DNA of 17,005 bases from Micrococcales bacterium UBA2037. Its GTDB lineage: Bacteria; Actinomycetota; Actinomycetes; Actinomycetales; Microbacteriaceae. The DNA is taken from assembly GCA_002333405.1 (NCBI GenBank), contig DDBH01000018.1, forward strand, positions 1-17,005. Reading direction: 5' to 3'. Numbering within the stretch: position 1 is the stretch's first letter; each line of letters starts with the position of its first letter. A program made the position numbers and the translations under genes. Positions 1-8,335 of this stretch are shown in pieces. The notes below the pieces were generated by a model. It had not been told where the DNA came from and did not search any database. It saw only the letters and a list, made by a program, of their open reading frames with translations.

Positions 1-1214
1 GCCATTTTTGCCTGAAGGTTCTCGGCAAGTGATGCCATGAACTCTTCAGTGGACTGCCAAGCCTGTTCCTTGCCAACAAGCGCGGCCAGGTCCTTGGTCA
101 TCTTGCCGCTCTCCACGGTCTCGATAATTACGTCCTCGAGGGTCTGAGCAAACTTTGCGACCTCTGGAGTGTTATCTAGCTTGGCACGGTGCATCAGACC
201 CCTGGTCCAAGCAAAGATGGATGCAATTGGGTTGGTCGAGGTCTTCTCGCCGCGCTGGTGTGCACGGTAGTGGCGGGTAACTGTTCCGTGAGCCGCCTCA
301 GCTAGAGCAACCTTGCCATCTGGTGTGGTCAATACTGAAGTCATCAGACCAAGAGATCCGAACCCCTGCGCAACGGTGTCAGACTGGACGTCTCCGTCAT
401 AGTTCTTACAGGCCCAAACGTAGCCACCTTCCCACTTCAATGCAGCAGCAACCATGTCGTCGATTAGTCGGTGCTCGTAGGTGAGGCCAGCAGCAGCAAA
501 ACGATCTGCATACTCAGCCTGGAAAACCTCTTCGAAGGCGTCCTTAAATGCTCCGTCATATGCCTTCAGGATGGTGTTCTTGGTCGACATGTAGACCGGG
601 TAGTTTCTAGCAAGGCCATAGTTGAAGGATGCCCTTGCGAAGTCACGAATTGAATCCATGTAGTTGTACATACCCATCGCAACACCGCCGTTTTCAGGGA
701 AGTCAGCGATTGTCATGGTCTGTGGCTCGGAACCATCGGCAGGGGTCCAGGTCATGGTCACGGTTCCCTTGCCCGGAATCTTGATGTCGGTTGCCTTGTA
801 CTGGTCTCCGTGTGCGTGACGTCCAATGATGATTGGCTTGGTCCAGCCAGGAACCAGGCGCGGCACGTTCGAGATGATGATTGGCTCCCTGAACACAACA
901 CCATCAAGAATGTTTCGAATGGTGCCGTTTGGCGATCGCCACATTTTCTTCAGTTCAAATTCTTCTACCCTGGCTTCGTCAGGGGTGATTGTTGCGCACT
1001 TAACACCAACACCGTGCTCGCGAATTGCGTGAGCTGCGTCAATTGTGACCTGGTCGTCGGTAGCGTCACGGTTCTCAACGGAAAGGTCAAAGTACTCGAT
1101 GTCTACATCAATGAACGGCATAATCAGCTTGTCCTTGATGTCTTGCCAGATGATGCGAGTCATCTCATCGCCGTCTAGCTCAACAACTTTTCCTACAACT
1201 TTTATTTTGCTCAT
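1..1214 (-). CDS. icd: NADP-dependent isocitrate dehydrogenase, homodimeric eukaryotic-type (3' end cut by window)
   Basis: This enzyme oxidatively decarboxylates isocitrate to 2-oxoglutarate with NADP+ in the TCA cycle, in the cytoplasm. I translated it from the minus strand. It opens MSKIKVVGKVVELDGDEMTR and runs for 404 codons to the window edge, so against a family length of about 405 only the last few codons are missing. Visible family motifs are the substrate-binding SPNGTIRNILDG segment (about residues 94-105), the arginine in GRHAHGDQYKATD (about 132-144), the metal-binding aspartates in KNYDGDVQSDTVAQG (about 270-285) and AAHGTVTRHYR (about 307-317), the NADP-type cofactor site. This is the dimeric subfamily shared with eukaryotes and M. 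tuberculosis Icd1, not the monomeric 740-residue form. The ATG has an AGGAG 4 nt upstream. The gene sits 81 nt downstream of the ABC genes and has its own promoter candidate. Confidence 0.95.
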   Translation of the reverse strand, partial: MSKIKVVGKVVELDGDEMTRIIWQDIKDKLIMPFIDVDIEYFDLSVENRDATDDQVTIDAAHAIREHGVGVKCATITPDEARVEEFELKKMWRSPNGTIRNILDGVVFREPIIISNVPRLVPGWTKPIIIGRHAHGDQYKATDIKIPGKGTVTMTWTPADGSEPQTMTIADFPENGGVAMGMYNYMDSIRDFARASFNYGLARNYPVYMSTKNTILKAYDGAFKDAFEEVFQAEYADRFAAAGLTYEHRLIDDMVAAALKWEGGYVWACKNYDGDVQSDTVAQGFGSLGLMTSVLTTPDGKVALAEAAHGTVTRHYRAHQRGEKTSTNPIASIFAWTRGLMHRAKLDNTPEVAKFAQTLEDVIIETVESGKMTKDLAALVGKEQAWQSTEEFMASLAENLQAKM

Positions 1215-1218
1215 TATT

Positions 1219-1223
1219 CTCCT
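1219..1223 (-). promoter_or_regulatory. Ribosome binding site of icd
   Basis: AGGAG on the minus strand lies 4 nt before the ATG at 1214. It is one of the clearest Shine-Dalgarno matches in the window and fixes the icd start. Confidence 0.6.
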
Positions 1224-1260
1224 GATAACCCTGCGCCAACTGCGCTAAATAGCCGCCCCT

Positions 1261-1289
1261 AGCCTACAGCGTGCCGGCCACTTAGGTAA
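1261..1289 (-). promoter_or_regulatory. Candidate promoter for icd
   Basis: In the 81-nt gap between the ABC gene and icd the minus strand carries TTACCT (1284-1289), a 17-nt spacer, and TAGGCT (1261-1266). TAGGCT fits the actinobacterial TAnnnT -10 pattern and TTACCT matches TTGACA at four of six positions. It would start transcription about 40 nt before the ATG. The match is weak and rests on inspection only. Confidence 0.35.
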
Positions 1290-1295
1290 TTTGGG

Positions 1296-3101
1296 TCAAA
1301 CCAGCGACTCGCGCCAGGCCTTATAAAGCTTCGAAAACTTGCCGGCGGCGGCAACCAGTTGCTCCGGGGTTCCATCCTCAATGATTGAGCCGTGTTCCAT
1401 AACTAGCACCCGGTCGGCAATCGCAACCGTTGAAAGCCTGTGGGCGATAATCACAGCAGTTCGACCTGACAGCAATGTCTTTAGGCCCTTTTGAACCATT
1501 GCCTCAGATGGAATGTCCAGCGAGCTAGTTGCCTCATCCAAGATCAACACGGATGGGTTAGCCAGGAATGCTCGAGCGAAGGAAATCAGCTGCCTTTGGC
1601 CGCTGCTGACCCTGCCGCCGCGCTTGTTCACATCGGTGTCGTAGCCATTTGGAAGCTTCAAGATGAAATCATGAGCCCCAACAGCCTTGGCTGCCTGCTC
1701 AACTTCCTCCATCGACGCACCGGGCTTTCCGAGCTGGATGTTCTCGGCTACCGAGCCAGTGAAGAGGTACGCCTCTTGGGTAACCATGACTATCTCTCGG
1801 CGGAGGTCGCCATTTGATATGTCCCGCAGGTCCGTGTCATCAAGTTTCACAACGCCCTCAGTTGGGTCATAGAACCTCGAAATTAACTTGGCTAGCGTTG
1901 ACTTACCAGCACCGGTTGTACCAACCAGCGCAATGGTTTGACCGGCTGGAATCTCCAGGCTAAAGGGCTTGAGAACCTGGTCCCCAGTCGCATACTGAAA
2001 GTGAACCGAGTCAAAGCTGACCTGCCCTTGTGCCTGGTGAATCACTACCGGGTTCTCTGGCTCCGGAACCGATGGCTCTTCTTGCAGTACGCCGGAAATT
2101 TTCTCCAGTGCCGAAGACGCCGACTGGTAAGAGTTGTAGAAGATTGCAATCTGCTCCATTGGGTCAAAGAACCTTCTGGCATAGAGAATCGCAGCTGTTA
2201 GGACACCTATTCCCAGCGTCCCGTCCAGCACCCGGAAGCCGCCAAACAAGAGCACCGCAGCCACTGTGGCGTTTCCGATCAGGATTAGTCCGGGGTCATA
2301 GATACCGAACAGCTGGATCAAGCGTGCATTTAGTTTGCGATAGGTCTCCACCAGCCCACCAAAGTGTTGCTCGTTGTCCTTTTCCTTTCGGAAGGCCTTG
2401 ACTGCTCGAACACCGGTCATGGTCTCTACAAAGTTTTGAATCAGGGTTGAAGACGCAACTCGCTGCGCTCTAAAGCCGCGGTTGGTATTCACCTGGAACC
2501 ACCTGGTCAAAATCAGAAGTGGCACCAGGGCACACGCCAACACCAGGAAGCTAATAGGGTCAAGCACCAACAATGCTCCGGCGGTGAAGATCATGAAGAT
2601 CAAGCCGACCACGAGCTCTGACAGGCCACCTGAAAGCAACTCAGAAATTGACTCCAGATCCGAAGTCTGCCTGGCGATAACTCGGCCAGCGGTGTAGCGC
2701 TCATGGAATTCAACCGACAGTTTTTGGGTGTGAACAAACATCCGATTACGAAGGTCAAAGAGCATGGCCTGGGCAATCTTGGCCGTCAGGGACAGGAAGA
2801 AGTAGACCGTGACTGCTCCAACTGCCGCCGCCAACAGGTAGGCGCCGACCACCATCCAAAGTGGCATCAGGTCGTTATTGATTGCCCTCGGCAGGGCCCA
2901 GTCAATTCCAACCGCAATCAGGGCCGGCCCGGCAACTCGAAGTGCGGTCGAAAACAAGATCATTATTACTGCCAGCCACAGTCTTGCTCGAAGTGGCAAC
3001 AGCAGCGAACCAAGGAGCTTTCTAGAGCGCTGCCTGATAAACCTTGACTCTTCCTTGTTTAGATCGGACTTCTCTTCGTTGTTTGTTCCATAGAGGCTCA
3101 C
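1296..3101 (-). CDS. ABC exporter half-transporter, subunit with intact Walker B (heterodimer partner B)
   Basis: This 601-residue half-transporter has an N-terminal exporter membrane domain (about residues 40-320, five to six hydrophobic segments) followed by an ATPase domain. Visible motifs are Walker A GTTGAGKST (394-402), Q-loop Gln442, Walker B LILDE with catalytic Glu523, and H-loop His554. The signature is SSGQR (about 499-503) instead of LSGGQ, so it is degenerate. The start is GTG, overlapping the upstream ABC gene's stop as GTGA, with a strong GGGAGGTG ribosome site 5 nt before it. The overlap and complementary motif defects indicate an obligate heterodimer in the cytoplasmic membrane. 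The substrate cannot be read from sequence; drugs, lipids and peptides are all possible for this family. M. tuberculosis Rv1272c/Rv1273c is a comparable pair, but orthology is not shown here. Confidence 0.92.
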   Translation of the reverse strand: MSLYGTNNEEKSDLNKEESRFIRQRSRKLLGSLLLPLRARLWLAVIMILFSTALRVAGPALIAVGIDWALPRAINNDLMPLWMVVGAYLLAAAVGAVTVYFFLSLTAKIAQAMLFDLRNRMFVHTQKLSVEFHERYTAGRVIARQTSDLESISELLSGGLSELVVGLIFMIFTAGALLVLDPISFLVLACALVPLLILTRWFQVNTNRGFRAQRVASSTLIQNFVETMTGVRAVKAFRKEKDNEQHFGGLVETYRKLNARLIQLFGIYDPGLILIGNATVAAVLLFGGFRVLDGTLGIGVLTAAILYARRFFDPMEQIAIFYNSYQSASSALEKISGVLQEEPSVPEPENPVVIHQAQGQVSFDSVHFQYATGDQVLKPFSLEIPAGQTIALVGTTGAGKSTLAKLISRFYDPTEGVVKLDDTDLRDISNGDLRREIVMVTQEAYLFTGSVAENIQLGKPGASMEEVEQAAKAVGAHDFILKLPNGYDTDVNKRGGRVSSGQRQLISFARAFLANPSVLILDEATSSLDIPSEAMVQKGLKTLLSGRTAVIIAHRLSTVAIADRVLVMEHGSIIEDGTPEQLVAAAGKFSKLYKAWRESLV

Positions 3102-4873
3102 AGGTTCACCTCCCGCTGCTTATTCTCTTCGTCCAGTGAAGTGATCACATGGCGATAGTGAGCGCTGGATGCCAGCAGCTCCTTATGTGTTCCAAAAGCC
3201 GATATTTTTCCGTCCTGCATAAGTGCCACCTTGTCCGCCAACATCACAGTTGAGGGACGGTGGGCAACAATTAGAGCAGTGGTTTTTGTTAGAACATGCC
3301 TAAGGGCTTCTTCCACCATTGCTTCGGTGTCAACATCCACAGCAGATAGTGGGTCATCTAGAACCAAAATACGCGGGTTGGCAGCTACAGCCCTGGCTAG
3401 CGCCAGCCGCTGACGCTGACCTCCGGAAAGACTTAGGCCCTCTTCACCGATAGCGGTGTCCAGGCCATTTGGGAGCTCATACACGAATTGGGCCTGAGCA
3501 ATCTCGATGGCCCGAAGCAAGTCATTTTCGCTTTTCTCGTTACTTCCCAGCAGCACGTTGTCACGCACGGAGGAAGAAAAGAGTGTCGCTTCTTCAAAGG
3601 CCATGGCTATCTGACTTCTGAGGTCCCACCTGGTTAGGTCTCGGATGTCCACGCCATCAATCGTGATCGAACCCGAGGAAACCTCATAGAGTCTTGTGGT
3701 CAGTGCGGTCAGGGTGCTCTTGCCACAACCGGTCAACCCGATCAGGGCAACTGATTGGCCAGGCTCCAGCCGCAGGTTCACGCCATTGATTAGGTCCTGT
3801 GAATCAGCCGACGCGTCCGGATAACGGAAGTGAACATCGTGAAACTCGAGTAGCCCCTTGGGTTCTGCAATGTTCTTAGGGCTCTTGGGGTCTGCAATCA
3901 AATCTGGCTCGTCCAGCACTTCGTAAAAGCGAGCGGTAGCGGTTTTTGCCTCAAGGGTCATGCCGAGCAGGAAGCCAAGAGACTCGGTGGGCCAGCGCAG
4001 CACCATCGCTGTTGCCACAAACGCCACCAGGGTTCCAACACTCATTTGGTCATTGGCGGCAAACCAGACACCCGCAAATAGCGCCAATCCAAGTGCCACC
4101 TCAGGAATCAGGATCAAGTAAAGCCAGATGTTTGCGATCGCCTTGGCCTTGGTGATTTCCGTAGTTTTCAGCTCCGAGGCCTGAGAGGCGAACTGATCCG
4201 CAGCGAAGCCACCGCGACCAAAGGACTTCAGGACTCGAACACCGTGAACCGACTCCTCAACCCTGGTCGCTAAATCACCGGACTGGTCCTGCGCAAGCCT
4301 GGCAATAGTGCCGAACTTGCGCTCAAACTTGAAGCCCACTATCCAAATAGGCACTGATGCCACGGTGAAGATTAAGCCGAGGTAGAAGTTGTAGGTGAAC
4401 AGGATGATTAGGCCCACAACCAGAGTGATGAAGTTTGCAATTAGCAGCACAATTCCAAAGCTCAACCATCGCCTGATCAGCCCAAGGTCTGCAACAGCCC
4501 TAGAGAGCAACTGCCCTGATGGCCAGCGGTCATGAAATGCCACTGGCAAATCCTGCAACTTAGCAAACAGCGTGTTGCGCATGTCCGCCTCTACGAACGT
4601 GCCGGGAGTTAGCACCAGCCAGCGCCTGAGCAAAACAAACAAGGCTTCCAGCACGCCCAACAGCAGGATCAGACCGACGGCGGGCAGCAGTGCTTCAATG
4701 CCGCCATCCATGAGTGAGTTCACCAAGCTTTGGAGAAATTGTGGAATTGAAAGCGCGACCAGGTGCGCGGCGATAGCCGCGATAATGCCAAGCGAGATTC
4801 GCCCTAGCGCTCTTCTCGCAAATGGGACAAGACGCCAGAGAGTCCTGACGGTTCCCAATTCTGAATGCTGCAT
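3098..4873 (-). CDS. ABC exporter half-transporter, subunit with degenerate Walker B (heterodimer partner A)
   Basis: This is a 591-residue half-transporter with a membrane domain (about residues 20-310) followed by an ATPase domain. Walker A GLTGCGKST (379-387), signature LSGGQ (482-486) and H-loop His538 are intact. Walker B reads LVLDD, so the catalytic glutamate is Asp507, and the Q-loop glutamine is replaced by Glu427 in AFEEATLF. These changes are typical of the non-hydrolysing side of heterodimeric exporters such as TM287/288, TmrAB or BmrCD. The ATG at 4873 is preceded by GGAGG 5 nt upstream. It lies 68 nt after purH and overlaps the next ABC gene by 4 nt, so the two are translationally coupled. 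A transported substrate cannot be assigned. Confidence 0.92.
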   Translation of the reverse strand: MQHSELGTVRTLWRLVPFARRALGRISLGIIAAIAAHLVALSIPQFLQSLVNSLMDGGIEALLPAVGLILLLGVLEALFVLLRRWLVLTPGTFVEADMRNTLFAKLQDLPVAFHDRWPSGQLLSRAVADLGLIRRWLSFGIVLLIANFITLVVGLIILFTYNFYLGLIFTVASVPIWIVGFKFERKFGTIARLAQDQSGDLATRVEESVHGVRVLKSFGRGGFAADQFASQASELKTTEITKAKAIANIWLYLILIPEVALGLALFAGVWFAANDQMSVGTLVAFVATAMVLRWPTESLGFLLGMTLEAKTATARFYEVLDEPDLIADPKSPKNIAEPKGLLEFHDVHFRYPDASADSQDLINGVNLRLEPGQSVALIGLTGCGKSTLTALTTRLYEVSSGSITIDGVDIRDLTRWDLRSQIAMAFEEATLFSSSVRDNVLLGSNEKSENDLLRAIEIAQAQFVYELPNGLDTAIGEEGLSLSGGQRQRLALARAVAANPRILVLDDPLSAVDVDTEAMVEEALRHVLTKTTALIVAHRPSTVMLADKVALMQDGKISAFGTHKELLASSAHYRHVITSLDEENKQREVNL

Positions 4874-4878
4874 TCAAT

Positions 4879-4883
4879 CCTCC
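4879..4883 (-). promoter_or_regulatory. Ribosome binding site of the first ABC gene
   Basis: GGAGG on the minus strand lies 5 nt before the ATG at 4873. It selects this start over an overlapping out-of-frame ATG at 4877, which would give only a 60-residue shadow frame. Confidence 0.65.
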
Positions 4884-4941
4884 GCCACCTTTGGATTTCG
4901 GGCAGCCCTACAGAATAACACCGTCCAGGCAACAATAATTT

Positions 4942-6483
4942 CTAGTGGAAAAAGTGTCGCTCACCCGTGAAATACATGCTGATACCAGCTGCATTCGCAG
5001 CAGCAATTACCTCTTCGTCCCTAACGCTTCCGCCAGGCTGAACAACAGCCGAGATTCCAGCATCAAGCAAAACCTGGAGACCGTCGGCGAATGGGAAAAA
5101 GGCGTCCGATGCCGCAACTGAACCAGTTACCCTCTCCCCGGCACGGCTAACCGCTAGCCGGCAGGAGTCGAGCCTGTTGACCTGCCCCATGCCGATTCCA
5201 ACCGCAGCCAAGTTCTTTGCCAGCAAAATGGCATTGGACTTGACCGACCGACAGGCGATCCAAGCAAACTCAAGATCGCGCATTGTTTCAGCGTCAACCG
5301 GTTCGCCAGAAACTAGCTGCCAGCTATCGGAGCTGAACTGATCGAAACCGTCCGACTGCTGAACAAGCATGCCGCCTGAGACCTGGCGATACTCTTGTTC
5401 AGGTCGCAGGTATGGACCTGCCAACTCTAGGATTCGTAGATTCTTTTTCTTCTTCAAAACCTCTAAGGCGTCAGCTTGGTAGCCGGGTGCAATGATCACC
5501 TCCGTGAACACCTCTGCAACAGCCTCGGCCATTTCTAGGCTCACTTCTTGGTTCGCTGCGATAACTCCACCGAATGCAGAAACAGGGTCGGTTGCGTGAG
5601 CTGCCAAATAAGCCTTGGCAATGTCGGACCCGACCGCCACTCCACAGGGGTTTGCGTGCTTAATGATCGCAACAGCAGGACTTGAGAAGTCATGCGCAGC
5701 GCGCAACGCGGCATCTGCATCAACAAAGTTGTTGTAGCTCATGTCTTTGCCAGAGTGCTGAGTCGCAGCTGCAATTCCAGCCGCAGTTGAGTCGGCGTAG
5801 ATGGCAGCGGACTGGTGGGAGTTCTCCCCGTATCTAAGATCCTGCAGTTTTTCGAGGCTTAGGTTCACTGTCGTGGGGGCCTGCTCTCCAGCCAATTCTT
5901 GAGCGAACCAGTTGGCTACCGCCGAGTCGTAGCTGGCAGTGTGAGCAAACGCCTTATGCGCGAGCTGCCTGCGCAGTGACAGAGGCGCTCCTGCGCCATT
6001 GACAGCTTCGATAACCGTTGCGTAATCGGATGGATCAACAACAATTGCAACATTTGCGTGGTTCTTGGCGCTGGCGCGAACCATCGCCGGTCCCCCGATA
6101 TCAATCTGCTCAATCACAGCTTCGCCCTGGGCGCCGGCGGCGACTGTCTCCACAAATGGATAAAGATTCACTACGACCAGCTCGAATGGCTTGATTGAGT
6201 GCTCGCGCAGCTCTTGCTGGTGCTTTTCACTCCTGAGGTCGGCAAGAATTCCACCGTGAATGGCTGGATGCAGGGTCTTGACCCTGCCATCTAGAGATTC
6301 TGGAAACCCGGTGACCTCTTTGACTTCGGTCACGTCAAAGCCTGCCGCAGCAATCTGCTTAGCCGTTGAACCAGTCGAAACCATTTGCACGCCTGCCGCA
6401 TTGAGCGCCGTAGCCAATTCAATCAGTCCAGTCTTATCAGATACCGAAATCAGCGCCCGGTTGATTTTGACGTTGTCATGCAT
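4942..6483 (-). CDS. purH: Bifunctional AICAR formyltransferase / IMP cyclohydrolase
   Basis: PurH carries out the last two steps to IMP: formylation of AICAR with 10-formyl-THF, then ring closure. From the ATG at 6483 it has 513 residues, close to the family norm. The N-terminal cyclohydrolase (MGS-like) domain shows VSDKTGL, STGSTAKQI and GRVKTLHPAIHGGIL. The C-terminal transformylase domain shows LRYGENSHQ (about 216-224) and IIKHANPCGVAVG, whose Lys275-His276 is the known catalytic pair. The usual GENPHQ reads GENSHQ here. A GTG at 6498 would add five residues, but the ATG at 6483 has GGAG 9 nt upstream and overlaps the purN stop as ATGCATGA, so I prefer it. purN directly upstream supplies the preceding folate-dependent step. 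Confidence 0.95.
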   Translation of the reverse strand: MHDNVKINRALISVSDKTGLIELATALNAAGVQMVSTGSTAKQIAAAGFDVTEVKEVTGFPESLDGRVKTLHPAIHGGILADLRSEKHQQELREHSIKPFELVVVNLYPFVETVAAGAQGEAVIEQIDIGGPAMVRASAKNHANVAIVVDPSDYATVIEAVNGAGAPLSLRRQLAHKAFAHTASYDSAVANWFAQELAGEQAPTTVNLSLEKLQDLRYGENSHQSAAIYADSTAAGIAAATQHSGKDMSYNNFVDADAALRAAHDFSSPAVAIIKHANPCGVAVGSDIAKAYLAAHATDPVSAFGGVIAANQEVSLEMAEAVAEVFTEVIIAPGYQADALEVLKKKKNLRILELAGPYLRPEQEYRQVSGGMLVQQSDGFDQFSSDSWQLVSGEPVDAETMRDLEFAWIACRSVKSNAILLAKNLAAVGIGMGQVNRLDSCRLAVSRAGERVTGSVAASDAFFPFADGLQVLLDAGISAVVQPGGSVRDEEVIAAANAAGISMYFTGERHFFH

Positions 6484-7072
6484 TACTTGCTTCTCCACTT
6501 ATCTTTACCTTGCCAGTTGCGATGTCGCTGACAAGCTGGACCAACTGCTTGCGCTCAATGGTTTTGATTTGCTCGTGCAAATCGGCTTCGCTTATCCCCG
6601 CGGGAATCAAGAGCTCCTCTTGAACAATTACTTTGCCGGTGTCGACGCCTTCGTCAACAAAATGAATTGTCGCGCCAGTCTTAGTAGCGCCGGCAGCCAG
6701 AGCGTCTCTGACCGCATGCGCTCCAGGAAATTCTGGGAGCAGCGATGGGTGCATGTTTATCAGCCTCGGGCTCAAAGCCTTCACAACATTCGCGGGAAGA
6801 ATTTTCATGAACCCTGCCAAAATCACAAGTTCTGGTTTTTGAAACTCAATGCTTTGAAGCAACACATCGCCCCAGGCCTGCTTGGAATCGAACTGCGAGG
6901 GTTCGACCACAAAGGTTGGGACACCAAACTGCTCAGCATGCTCAAGCCCCGCGCAGGCACGGTCTGAGCCGACTGCTAGGACTTTGGCGGGGAAAAGAGG
7001 GTTTGCCGCTTGCTTAAGCAGCGCCTGAAGGTTCGAGCCAGAACCAGAAACGAGAACAACAACCGAGAGCAT
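6476..7072 (-). CDS. purN: Phosphoribosylglycinamide formyltransferase (GART)
   Basis: PurN transfers a formyl group from 10-formyl-THF to glycinamide ribonucleotide, the third step of de novo purine synthesis. The protein has 198 residues, the normal size for the family. The N-terminal VLVSGSGSNLQALL is the phosphate-binding loop region. The active site is complete: Asn106 and His108 in INMHPSLLPEFPGAH, and Asp144 in VDEGVDTGKVI, at the same numbers as in the E. coli enzyme. The ATG at 7072 lies 9 nt after the stop of the PerM-like gene and has no good Shine-Dalgarno, so it probably depends on coupling. Its 3' end overlaps purH by 8 nt. Confidence 0.95.
   Translation of the reverse strand: MLSVVVLVSGSGSNLQALLKQAANPLFPAKVLAVGSDRACAGLEHAEQFGVPTFVVEPSQFDSKQAWGDVLLQSIEFQKPELVILAGFMKILPANVVKALSPRLINMHPSLLPEFPGAHAVRDALAAGATKTGATIHFVDEGVDTGKVIVQEELLIPAGISEADLHEQIKTIERKQLVQLVSDIATGKVKISGEASNA
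6493..6496 (-). promoter_or_regulatory. Shine-Dalgarno that decides the purH start
   Basis: GGAG on the minus strand lies 9 nt before the ATG at 6483, inside the end of purN. It overlaps the alternative GTG at 6498, whose own upstream sequence (GGTAAAGATAA) is a poor ribosome site. Confidence 0.5.
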
Positions 7073-7081
7073 CGCTAAAGT

Positions 7082-8329
7082 CTACTTTCGCTCAGATGCA
7101 TCGGTGTAAGGCTTAGCGATAACAAGGGCCGCAATGAAGCTTGGAATCAAGACCTCCACGAATATCACTGCCGAGAACACCACAGAATCGGCGCCAACTA
7201 GACCGAGCCTGCCGGGACCAAAGCTTCCAGATGCCAGCGAGCTGATCAGGAAGGTCACAATGCTTGCCGAGAGTGCTGCGACAAAGGACAGTGACAATGC
7301 ACCGGTGAGCCTTGTGCCGTACTCCCAGCGCAACTGATCGGCGTGCTTTGCAACAAACAGAGTTGCCAAAAGCGATGCGATTATTGGGACCAAAATAAAC
7401 AGCAGGCCGCGTTCGGAACCGCCGACCGGAACTGCTGCGAATACCGGCAGTGCCGGGATCGGCCCAAGTTCAGTTGCAAATGGCGAGACGTAGGAGCCGT
7501 TGCCGATTGCGAATCCTGCTCCAGAAATCCAAGCAGCCCCGTAAACAATCAGGTTTGGCAGCACCGCCAATTGCCCAAGAGTCAGCATTACGCCGCCAAG
7601 AACGCTCAAGCCCAACCCCTGATAGAAGCCGATCACCTGCACCCAGCCGAATCCAAGCGCCAGCGCAATCAACACCGAGCTAGTCAAGATCAGAGTCGCA
7701 ACAACTGACAGGCCAACCCGAACGCCAGGGTTGAGGGCAGTCCTAATGGACCAGTGGAGTTTTGAGTAGGCGCCGGCAGCCAGCGATCTTAGCCAAATTC
7801 GTTCCCTGGCCTCTGGGCCGTTTGCTCCTTCAAAGAGCTCGAATCTAGGTCCAGAAACTGAAGCAATCACGAGCAGTGAGCCAAACAGAAGTGCTGGGAT
7901 GTAAATGGGGGCGTACTGATCGACCAAAACCGCGGGATCTGCCGCCAGAGCGCTCAGCCCGTAACTGATGCCGCCAAATGCAACAGCACCGCCTAGCCAT
8001 GCTGGCCAGAGCGAGCTTGAAGCTGAGAGGCGGTGACCAATTCTGATCGCCATCATGGCGATGACCATTGTCAGCCCAAGCGGCAACGCTGTCATGTAAA
8101 AGGCATCGAAACTGAAGCCGACTATCTGACCGCTAGCGAAACCAATCGGGACGCCGCAAGCAAGCAAGAAGGCGTAGACGGCCACTTTCAGAGCAACAAT
8201 CCATTCAATTTGGCCGTCGCCCTCAATAAACCAGGCAAGTGTGAGCGGGGCAACAATGATGCCGACCACCGTGGCAATGATAATCAGTGCCTGCAGTGCG
8301 GCTATGGCGAAACTAAGCCCCCGATTCAC
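7082..8329 (-). CDS. PerM-like DUF6350 polytopic membrane protein
   Basis: This is a 415-residue, very hydrophobic protein with about nine or ten predicted membrane segments, including residues 7-29, 42-60, 108-125, 200-222 and 380-402. The stretch from GQLAVLPNLIVYGAAW through GAGFAIGNG to LGPIPALPVFAAVP is the conserved core I associate with the actinobacterial DUF6350 family. The position between sucD and purN matches Rv0955 (PerM) in M. tuberculosis, a membrane protein linked to cell division (through FtsB) and persistence. Cytoplasmic-membrane location is secure, but a division role here is inferred from family and synteny. The start is GTG, 6 nt after the sucD stop, without a clear Shine-Dalgarno. 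Calling it PerM rests on recognition of family features rather than an alignment. Confidence 0.8.
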   Translation of the reverse strand: MNRGLSFAIAALQALIIIATVVGIIVAPLTLAWFIEGDGQIEWIVALKVAVYAFLLACGVPIGFASGQIVGFSFDAFYMTALPLGLTMVIAMMAIRIGHRLSASSSLWPAWLGGAVAFGGISYGLSALAADPAVLVDQYAPIYIPALLFGSLLVIASVSGPRFELFEGANGPEARERIWLRSLAAGAYSKLHWSIRTALNPGVRVGLSVVATLILTSSVLIALALGFGWVQVIGFYQGLGLSVLGGVMLTLGQLAVLPNLIVYGAAWISGAGFAIGNGSYVSPFATELGPIPALPVFAAVPVGGSERGLLFILVPIIASLLATLFVAKHADQLRWEYGTRLTGALSLSFVAALSASIVTFLISSLASGSFGPGRLGLVGADSVVFSAVIFVEVLIPSFIAALVIAKPYTDASERK

Positions 8330-8335
8330 GGCTCG

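Noticed and set aside
810..1178. Plus-strand open frame of 122 codons over the icd 5' region
   Set aside because: It is antisense to a clearly coding icd frame, shows no recognisable domain and has no ribosome site. It is a shadow of the real gene.
1267..1283. GTGCCGGCCAC near-palindrome upstream of icd as an operator
   Set aside because: The arms do not pair fully and the core is just a six-base GCCGGC. It lies in the spacer of a weak promoter and matches no operator I know.
1296..4873. A toxin, peptide or antibiotic biosynthesis locus around the ABC exporter
   Set aside because: The flanking genes are purH and icd, and no small peptide gene with a leader or modifying enzyme is visible nearby.
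4884..4941. Terminator hairpin after purH
   Set aside because: The only self-complementary piece is GGGCTGCCC with a one-base loop and no following T-run, so no stable terminator is present.
6260..6967. Long plus-strand open frame of 235 codons across the purH/purN junction
   Set aside because: Both minus-strand genes are unambiguous here, with complete active sites. The antisense translation is low-complexity and unlike any family I know.
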